This document shows, piece by piece, positions 13,701 to 18,775 of a stretch of DNA of 18,775 bases; within the stretch, counting starts at the first letter, position 1, and every line of letters starts with the position of its first letter. The DNA comes from Kiritimatiellia bacterium (GTDB lineage: Bacteria; Verrucomicrobiota; Kiritimatiellia; RFP12; UBA1067). The position numbers were made by a program, and so were the translations under genes. The stretch lies in contig JAGCJE010000050.1 in the NCBI GenBank assembly GCA_017648225.1, positions 1 to 18,775 on the forward strand. The letters run 5' to 3'. The notes below the pieces were generated by a model. It did no database searches. It had not been told where the DNA came from and was given only the letters and a program-made list of their open reading frames with translations.

Positions 13701-16698
13701 GTGTAGCCCCCTCTCGCAAAATAGCATCCGCAAATTCTTCGGCATCCAAATAGGCTATAGCCCTATGCCATAATCTGCGCTCGTTGGGTTTGAAAAGATA
13801 AAAACCATTTCTATCAAAACCACGAACATCTTTTTGTATAAATAATCGACGCGTTATTCGATTAGAAGTGACCTTTATTAGAAATGACATAAGCGAAATT
13901 TGTTTTCGATCTTCTAACACCCAACGAAACCAAGCAGAAGACGCTTGTTTACTGACAACTTTAAATCTGAATCCCAATATTTTATCAGAATACCACCCTT
14001 CAACAATAAAATGTTTCCCCATTCGCTCAAATGTTGGTGCAAATCTGTCATAAAATACTTTAACGTATTCCTGCAACATTGCATCATCACATGGTACACA
14101 TCTCATCAAAGCACCAAACTCCTTTGTGCGCATGGCAATTGGTATGGACACATTAACAGCATAATCAATCAAAGATAAATCACGTACCGAACAGTTACAT
14201 GCTTTTGCAATGATATTATCAATCTTCAAATATTGAGCTTTAATCGCTGATTCTAGATTTGAATCCTCAAGAACCACACTACTTTTCTTCTGGACTAAGT
14301 CCTCCAAGCGCTCAACCACCTTAACAAGTTTATTACTACAGTAAGGAACCGACCATTTTTCTTCATCATGCGTTTGCTCTCTCTCGATACCCGAGGAACT
14401 AAACGTTAATAAATTGTAATACGCAAACAACGAAGAATTCAATAGCCCTTCGATATTTTTTAGAATCTGTAATCCTGATTCATCTGATGCTCTAATAGAG
14501 GTCAAAGAACTCTTATATATGGCATCGTCATAATTTATTGCAGCCACCGCACGCAAATCATTCGGAGTACCTTCTCTCACTGACAGATAAGGAGCACGAT
14601 ACCACGAATCATTTTGTGGAACATACCCAACACATCCGACCTTCCATTGATCAGTTGCTTTTGCAGAATAGCGACAGACATTATCCGTCTTTAGATAAGC
14701 TAGACCTACAAGATGTTTAACATTTATCCGACGAGCCCCATCGGATGATTTTATTCCCTGCCCTACATTTAGCCCATTTCTCTCATTATGTATGACAGCA
14801 CCAATCGTCTTAAAAGCCTGCAATCTTTTTATAAACACAAAATCAAGATAAGATCCATATACAAGCACCTTCCACAACCAATCATTTTCCAAAAGACTCC
14901 CTTGTTCAACCATCTGAACATCACGACGTGAAAGGGCAAATATCTTAAATATAGAAAAAAAACGACTCGGCTTTAGTGCTATATGTGTTATTCTATGCGT
15001 ATTCGTTTCACATCCATTTGAATCCCTAAAAAACAAGATGCATGCTGGCGCAATGGCGCTATCATTAGATACATTGAAAATCTCTCTGCGAACGGGAGCC
15101 ATCTCAAACACTTGCTCAATAAGGGCGTGATTCAAAAAATATTTTCTGAAGGCTCTCGCTTTACGATTGTAAAGATTTTTACTTGTAACAATCAATGCGC
15201 ACACAGTATCTTTTGAGGCAAAATCAAGACTTCTAATCACAAAAGCCTGTGATATTTCTTTATTAGTGACAACATTATTGTCGCCTATTTTTTTGGAAAT
15301 ATACCTCTCAGTCACTTCATATCCAACGCCTCCACCGCGTTTCCATGGTGGATTCCCTATGATGCAGTCAAATGGTACAATCTTCGATTTATGCTCAAGA
15401 TTTGTAATTGCCTCATTTTCACAATCAAAAGCGTTTGCGCAAATCAAATTTCTGCCATATATTCTTGGGAATTTAAACTTTTCAATATCTGCCGGCGATT
15501 GATAATCAAGTAATGTAAGATATATAGAAAAGATTGCTACATGAACAGCACTCTTATCTTTATCAACCCCAAATATATTATTTATAACAATTTTAACCAA
15601 TTCCTCCTTGAACTGCTTATTAGTTCTTTGAATTTTGCTTACATGTATATATTTCTCAATCATCTTGCGAAGCGACTCCACAAGGAAAATTCCAGAGCCA
15701 CATGCAGGATCAAGAATACGACAATTCCAATCCTCACGTTTGTCTAAGAATTCAGAAACGGTTTCATTAACAATGTAGTCAACAAGGAATGTTGGTGTAT
15801 AGTATGCACCATTCTTAGCCTGATTTTCCTTGCCTATAAACTTCTCATAAACATTACTTATGAATTCAATAGGCAATACTGAAAAATCAAACATATCAAA
15901 CAAAAATGGCTGCTTAGCTTTAATATCGCTTTTCAACATACCAATAAGAAGTTGAAACATTTCATCACTGAAAGACTGTATTCGCTCTTTATCCAATGGA
16001 AAAACCTCACCATCAAAACCAATATCTTTATCTTGCAAATATGATATGAAATTGCAAAACTCTACTTTATCATTCAAAATATCGCACAAATCATCATTAG
16101 TTAAACACTTGTGTGTCCCACGGAAAAGTAATCGTACCTTACGGTCAATCAAATACCGAATAAAAATTATTTTTCCAACAATAGCATTTGCGACTTCTTG
16201 CTTTAGGCTATACTTATCGCACAATTCTTTCAGCACCAATTCAATATTACTCAATAATAGCCTATCAACACGATCTTCTTTCCTCAGTTTCGTTTCATAT
16301 GCTTGCCAGGCGTGACCTGATACCAATTTGAAATATGTAAAATCATCTAATGACGTTTCTCCCCCCAGCCGCTCAAGCACCTTCTCCTTCTTCAATAGTT
16401 TAAAACCATTATAAACAGACACTTGTGCTTTATCTACTACAATGACAATCGCACATTCATTAAAATTCCAAATTGCCTTATGAAGTTCTTTGAGATCTTT
16501 AGGATTCTCATAAAAGATAATCAATGGCTTATCGTCAAAACAAAAGAGAGCATCAAAACTCTTCAGTGCTTCATTATTCTCTAGCAATCGTACTACCCGA
16601 CTGGGAAAATTGACTTTATCCTGCCAATTGTCACTCCGTCGAATAAGGCAATCCTTATTCGACAAATCAAGTTTCTCGTACACTTCTAGGATGGTCAT
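13690..16698 (-). CDS. Eco57I-type N6-adenine DNA methyltransferase
   Basis: A 1002-residue modification enzyme that transfers a methyl group from SAM to adenine in DNA. Motifs: NGAYYTP at 296-302 (motif X region), LDPACGSGIFL at 329-339 (motif I, SAM binding), FGVDKDKSAV around 376-385 (motif II), and the catalytic IIGNPPW at 446-452 (motif IV). Residues 1-190 form an N-terminal domain with FDALFCFDDKPLIIFYE, reminiscent of the degenerate nuclease-like domain at the front of type IIG enzymes but without a clear PD-(D/E)xK set. The region from about 600 to the end is probably target recognition. The ATG at 16696-16698 has TAGGAG nine bases upstream. It is coupled to the nuclease gene that follows. 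Its A+T-rich composition and length suggest horizontal transfer. The site recognised cannot be read from the sequence. Confidence 0.88.
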   Translation of the reverse strand: MTILEVYEKLDLSNKDCLIRRSDNWQDKVNFPSRVVRLLENNEALKSFDALFCFDDKPLIIFYENPKDLKELHKAIWNFNECAIVIVVDKAQVSVYNGFKLLKKEKVLERLGGETSLDDFTYFKLVSGHAWQAYETKLRKEDRVDRLLLSNIELVLKELCDKYSLKQEVANAIVGKIIFIRYLIDRKVRLLFRGTHKCLTNDDLCDILNDKVEFCNFISYLQDKDIGFDGEVFPLDKERIQSFSDEMFQLLIGMLKSDIKAKQPFLFDMFDFSVLPIEFISNVYEKFIGKENQAKNGAYYTPTFLVDYIVNETVSEFLDKREDWNCRILDPACGSGIFLVESLRKMIEKYIHVSKIQRTNKQFKEELVKIVINNIFGVDKDKSAVHVAIFSIYLTLLDYQSPADIEKFKFPRIYGRNLICANAFDCENEAITNLEHKSKIVPFDCIIGNPPWKRGGGVGYEVTERYISKKIGDNNVVTNKEISQAFVIRSLDFASKDTVCALIVTSKNLYNRKARAFRKYFLNHALIEQVFEMAPVRREIFNVSNDSAIAPACILFFRDSNGCETNTHRITHIALKPSRFFSIFKIFALSRRDVQMVEQGSLLENDWLWKVLVYGSYLDFVFIKRLQAFKTIGAVIHNERNGLNVGQGIKSSDGARRINVKHLVGLAYLKTDNVCRYSAKATDQWKVGCVGYVPQNDSWYRAPYLSVREGTPNDLRAVAAINYDDAIYKSSLTSIRASDESGLQILKNIEGLLNSSLFAYYNLLTFSSSGIEREQTHDEEKWSVPYCSNKLVKVVERLEDLVQKKSSVVLEDSNLESAIKAQYLKIDNIIAKACNCSVRDLSLIDYAVNVSIPIAMRTKEFGALMRCVPCDDAMLQEYVKVFYDRFAPTFERMGKHFIVEGWYSDKILGFRFKVVSKQASSAWFRWVLEDRKQISLMSFLIKVTSNRITRRLFIQKDVRGFDRNGFYLFKPNERRLWHRAIAYLDAEEFADAILREGATHGQ

Positions 16699-16742
16699 TT
16701 AAAATCTCCTAATTATTTAACCATTACACAGTTCGACGAATA

Positions 16743-16760
16743 ATTATATTTGAGACTCAA
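16743..16760 (-). promoter_or_regulatory. Putative promoter and palindrome ahead of the methyltransferase gene
   Basis: A minus-strand TATAAT (16743-16748) lies 44 bases before the methyltransferase start. Directly upstream is the palindrome TTGAG-A-CTCAA (16750-16760), which overlaps the stop codon of the small orphan gene and could be an operator for a self-regulating restriction system. No good -35 is seen, and an 11-bp palindrome can arise by chance. Confidence 0.35.
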
Positions 16761-17017
16761 CGCTTTTTTTGATGGCGGGAGGCGTCGAGGGTGCGGGTGG
16801 CTTTGGTGACATATGTGGCTTCCGGTTTGGTAAGTTTGAAGAGCGTGCAAAGCTGCTTGTTGACATCGTCATTGAAATCAAGCAGACCATCAGCAGTCTT
16901 CCATTCGTGAAACCTAGGCACTTCCTTTGCAAGTGTGGTTAACGCTTCTTCAGTCTTCAAGAACAGGAAGCTAACTATATCCGACTGGCAGAACTTAAAG
17001 ACGGTCTCAGCATTCAT
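16757..17017 (-). CDS. Small orphan protein, possible methyltransferase C-terminal remnant
   Basis: Encodes 86 residues from the ATG at 17015-17017, preceded by AAAGG eight bases away; a TTG two codons earlier is a weaker start. The protein is soluble, with no membrane segment. Its second half (FNDDVNKQLCTLFKLTKPEATYVTKATRTL) resembles the way many type II methyltransferases end, with a short helix and a closing 'LF.LT..E..Y' motif, so it may be the surviving C-terminus of a lost modification gene. This rests on pattern memory and is uncertain. It could instead be a real small protein of the island. Its base composition is less A+T-rich than the genes on either side. Confidence 0.45.
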   Translation of the reverse strand: MNAETVFKFCQSDIVSFLFLKTEEALTTLAKEVPRFHEWKTADGLLDFNDDVNKQLCTLFKLTKPEATYVTKATRTLDASRHQKKR

Positions 17018-17082
17018 TTTCAAAGCCTTTATTTATTAACACCCCAAAAGACTTCTTAAGCTAGGTGGTCTCTTTCAAAATT

Positions 17083-17949
17083 TTATAACCCCCTACGCTT
17101 CTTTGCCTGCTCAATCAAATCAACGATCAAAGGTTTTTGCGTCTCCGAAGGGTATTTAGAAAATTTTATTTGCAGATTATTCCACTTATTATTGTATTCT
17201 ACATCTAATCCTACAGATTCCAATTCCTGAATCATTTCATCATCACGCTCCACATGAAAGCGCATCATTACAAATGATTTTCTAACTTTGAATATGCAAA
17301 AGTTAACAGCGACATCATTTTTAGTCAACCCAATATAATGCTTATTATAGTTGGATTCAACAGATGGTTCAACTTCTTTTACAATCGAAATCAACTCGTC
17401 CGCCAATTTAAGAAACGGTGCAGTACTTTTCTTTTCCCAATAGGCACGATTGACTGGCTCTGCAACTTCCGTTTCATCGGGAAGCCCCAACTGAACCTTG
17501 TCAAAAATCTTAGTGAAATGAAGAGCTATATCATTACCAACCTTAAACGCCTCCAACTTCAATACTATCAATGGAATTTGACCGTTAAAAAGACTCAATA
17601 CATTCAGAAATCTACTTGTTACGCCTTCCGCCACCAAAACAGCGACATGATCATATTGAGGATACCTCTTTCGCTCAAGATCCCAATATTCAATAGTTCT
17701 AATGATATGCGATTCATCGGTATCACCCAATTGAATTTCGCATTCATATCGCGTAGGAGAATCCGAATCAGCATCTTCCAGCAGAAGATCCAAACGACCT
17801 CCACTTGAAACTATTTTTTCTCTCGTTCGTAAATGCAACTCACCTAAACCCAATATCGCAGGATTCTCCGCGATTTGAGCTTGTAGCCATTTCTCGTTGA
17901 GCGTTTGATTATTTTTAAGATTGATTGACTCAAGCGTTACAGTTTTCAT
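17083..17949 (-). CDS. PD-(D/E)xK-like nuclease-fold protein with E-x-Q active site
   Basis: Encodes 288 residues with no signal peptide or membrane segment. The N-terminal helix NEKWLQAQIAENPAILGLG is of the kind that opens NucS/DUF91-like and related nuclease-fold proteins. It is followed by GGRLDLLLED with Asp54 and RYECEIQLG, where Glu71-x-Gln73 (or Glu69-x-Glu71) takes the place of the usual Glu-x-Lys. HIIRTIEYWDLERKRYPQYD then supplies the conserved helix, and HVAVLVAEGV a core strand. Nuclease activity is therefore plausible but not certain; the swap of Lys for Gln is known in some active members and also in inactive ones. The ATG at 17947-17949 has AAGGGAG upstream and an own promoter with a palindromic -10. 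Composition is A+T-rich. The family has no name I can give with confidence. The rest of the protein, from about 150, is unassigned. Confidence 0.7.
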   Translation of the reverse strand: MKTVTLESINLKNNQTLNEKWLQAQIAENPAILGLGELHLRTREKIVSSGGRLDLLLEDADSDSPTRYECEIQLGDTDESHIIRTIEYWDLERKRYPQYDHVAVLVAEGVTSRFLNVLSLFNGQIPLIVLKLEAFKVGNDIALHFTKIFDKVQLGLPDETEVAEPVNRAYWEKKSTAPFLKLADELISIVKEVEPSVESNYNKHYIGLTKNDVAVNFCIFKVRKSFVMMRFHVERDDEMIQELESVGLDVEYNNKWNNLQIKFSKYPSETQKPLIVDLIEQAKKRRGL

Positions 17950-17969
17950 AGGACTCCCTTCTTAAACAT

Positions 17970-17986
17970 TAAAGTATTATACTTTA
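17970..17986 (-). promoter_or_regulatory. Palindromic -10 region before the E-x-Q nuclease gene
   Basis: The minus-strand -10 box TATAAT (17976-17981) sits in the middle of a perfect inverted repeat, TAAAGTAT-T-ATACTTTA (8-bp arms, 1-bp centre). The start codon is about 27 bases downstream. This is a candidate operator for repression of the gene behind it. No convincing -35 was found. Confidence 0.45.
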
Positions 17987-18111
17987 TTTTACCTCAACCT
18001 TGAAAAATTGTTCATATTTTATTCCCTCTCTACATCCGCTCCATGATTGCCGGGATGAAGATTGCATCCATCTTGAAGACGGCGCAGTAAGATTTTGTTG
18101 ACGGAGAGTCA

Positions 18112-18775
18112 TCACTTATCCCCTTTCGAAGTTCTGCGTGATACGGACTTCTTTTTCGATTCTGGCGGCGGCAGGGCGCGGAGTGCCATAGCCTCTTCGA
18201 TTGCGGCACGTTCGCGCATAAGTTCCATTTGGAGCTCTTCGACCGTCGGCAGATTAAGATGGTACTTAACTGCAAAAAGGTTGCGCTCGTGTTCGTTGAG
18301 GGTGTACCGTATGACTGCTTCGTCCCTGTCAGAGCCGAGAACGATTCCTATCGGCGGATTGTCGCCGGGATTCATCATTTCGCGTTCGTAGTAATGCTTG
18401 TATAACTGCATCTGCCCGATGTCCTGCGGCGTCACCTTTCCCACCTTTAGGTCAATCAAGACAAAGCACCTAGCAATGAAGTTGTAGAACAGGAGGTCGC
18501 AATGATAAGTCTCGCTCCCGATCTGTATGGGACACTGCTCACGCACAAGCGCAAAACCACGCCCCAACTCCAGCATGAACTTGCTAAGGTGTTTGACAAG
18601 CCCGCGCTGCAGATCCGCCTCATTGTACTCCGCTGGAGAAATACCGGCAAACTCCAGAATTGCAGGACTACGGACGATGTCCCGTGCCTCCACCTTCCCT
18701 CGCTTAACAAGTTTTCCCGCAGAAGACAAATCGACATGATTAGCAATCAGTCGCTGATAGAACTGCGTCTCAATC
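18112..18775 (-). CDS. YhcG/DUF1016-type PD-(D/E)xK nuclease, C-terminal part (cut by window edge)
   Basis: The open frame runs off the right edge. The visible 221 codons begin with IETQFYQRL, and there is no true start inside the window (an internal TTG at 18727-18729 is not the start). The family C-terminal domain is clear: RSPAILEFAGIS, ADLQRGLVKHLSKFMLELGRGFALV, then the nuclease core with CDLLFYN (Asp) and FVLIDLKVGKVTPQDIGQMQLYKHYYE (the D-x-K pair) and PPIGIVLGSDRDEAVIRY. Full-length members are about 350 residues, so the N-terminal DUF1016 domain should lie beyond 18775. These proteins sit in mobile and defence regions, often near restriction genes; biochemical roles are poorly known. 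The tail is basic (KKKSVSRRTSKGDK). Composition is less A+T-rich than the genes at 13-18 kb, so it may have arrived separately. Confidence 0.9.
   Translation of the reverse strand, partial: IETQFYQRLIANHVDLSSAGKLVKRGKVEARDIVRSPAILEFAGISPAEYNEADLQRGLVKHLSKFMLELGRGFALVREQCPIQIGSETYHCDLLFYNFIARCFVLIDLKVGKVTPQDIGQMQLYKHYYEREMMNPGDNPPIGIVLGSDRDEAVIRYTLNEHERNLFAVKYHLNLPTVEELQMELMRERAAIEEAMALRALPPPESKKKSVSRRTSKGDK

Noticed and set aside
13701..13745. Upstream start extending the restriction-type nuclease by 15 residues
   Set aside because: The extension overlaps the methyltransferase gene by 56 bp, while the internal ATG at 13700 has the better ribosome site and a standard 11-bp overlap.
18030..18111. 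Possible peptide tail (CAVFKMDAIFIPAIMERM) downstream of the YhcG-like gene
   Set aside because: It only extends a frame that overlaps the well-supported YhcG-like gene, and there is no separate start or known family. It may be a fragment of an older gene but cannot be supported.

Overview
The window is about 18.8 kb of a bacterial chromosome. Every credible gene lies on the minus strand. The gene set is a type III glutamine synthetase, a large exported FAD-dependent oxidoreductase with two Rossmann units, a kelch-type periplasmic domain fused to a sodium:solute symporter, and an exported M6-type metalloprotease. Together with the archaeal/anaerobe-type indolepyruvate:ferredoxin oxidoreductase subunit, this suggests an anaerobe of the Planctomycetes-Verrucomicrobia-Lentisphaerae-Kiritimatiellota group, possibly from a gut. 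That placement is inferred from gene content only; no rRNA or other phylogenetic marker is present.

Layout, read in transcription order from the right edge. (1) 18775-12990 is an accessory, defence-like block: a YhcG/DUF1016-type PD-(D/E)xK nuclease cut by the window edge, a second nuclease-like protein with an unusual E-x-Q active-site pattern, an 86-residue orphan, a 1002-residue Eco57I-type adenine DNA methyltransferase, and a separate PD-(D/E)xK nuclease whose start overlaps the methyltransferase stop by 11 bp. The part from about 12990 to 18000 is visibly A+T-rich compared with both sides, as expected for acquired DNA. (2) 12989-12545 is a non-coding, pyrimidine-rich gap with a short hairpin and a small direct repeat. 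It marks the left border of the island and carries the promoter of the next operon. (3) 12544-4431 is a tightly packed set of four genes with gaps of 12-15 bp: iorA (broken by one frameshift), an RlmI-type rRNA methyltransferase, the kelch-symporter fusion and the M6 protease. (4) 4330-1565 is the oxidoreductase, with its own extended -10 promoter inside an inverted repeat. (5) 1359-1 is a two-gene unit with a consensus-like promoter and a leader of about 130 nt: a small two-TM membrane protein followed by glnN, which runs off the left edge.

Functionally, the left two thirds handle nitrogen and amino-acid metabolism and nutrient acquisition: ammonia assimilation, ferredoxin-linked oxidation of aryl pyruvates, import of a solute probably prepared by a periplasmic beta-propeller, and extracellular proteolysis. 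The right third is the most novel part. It is a split restriction-modification pair, with the methyltransferase and nuclease as separate translationally coupled proteins, next to two other nuclease families. No tRNA, rRNA, CRISPR array, insertion sequence or convincing intrinsic terminator was seen.
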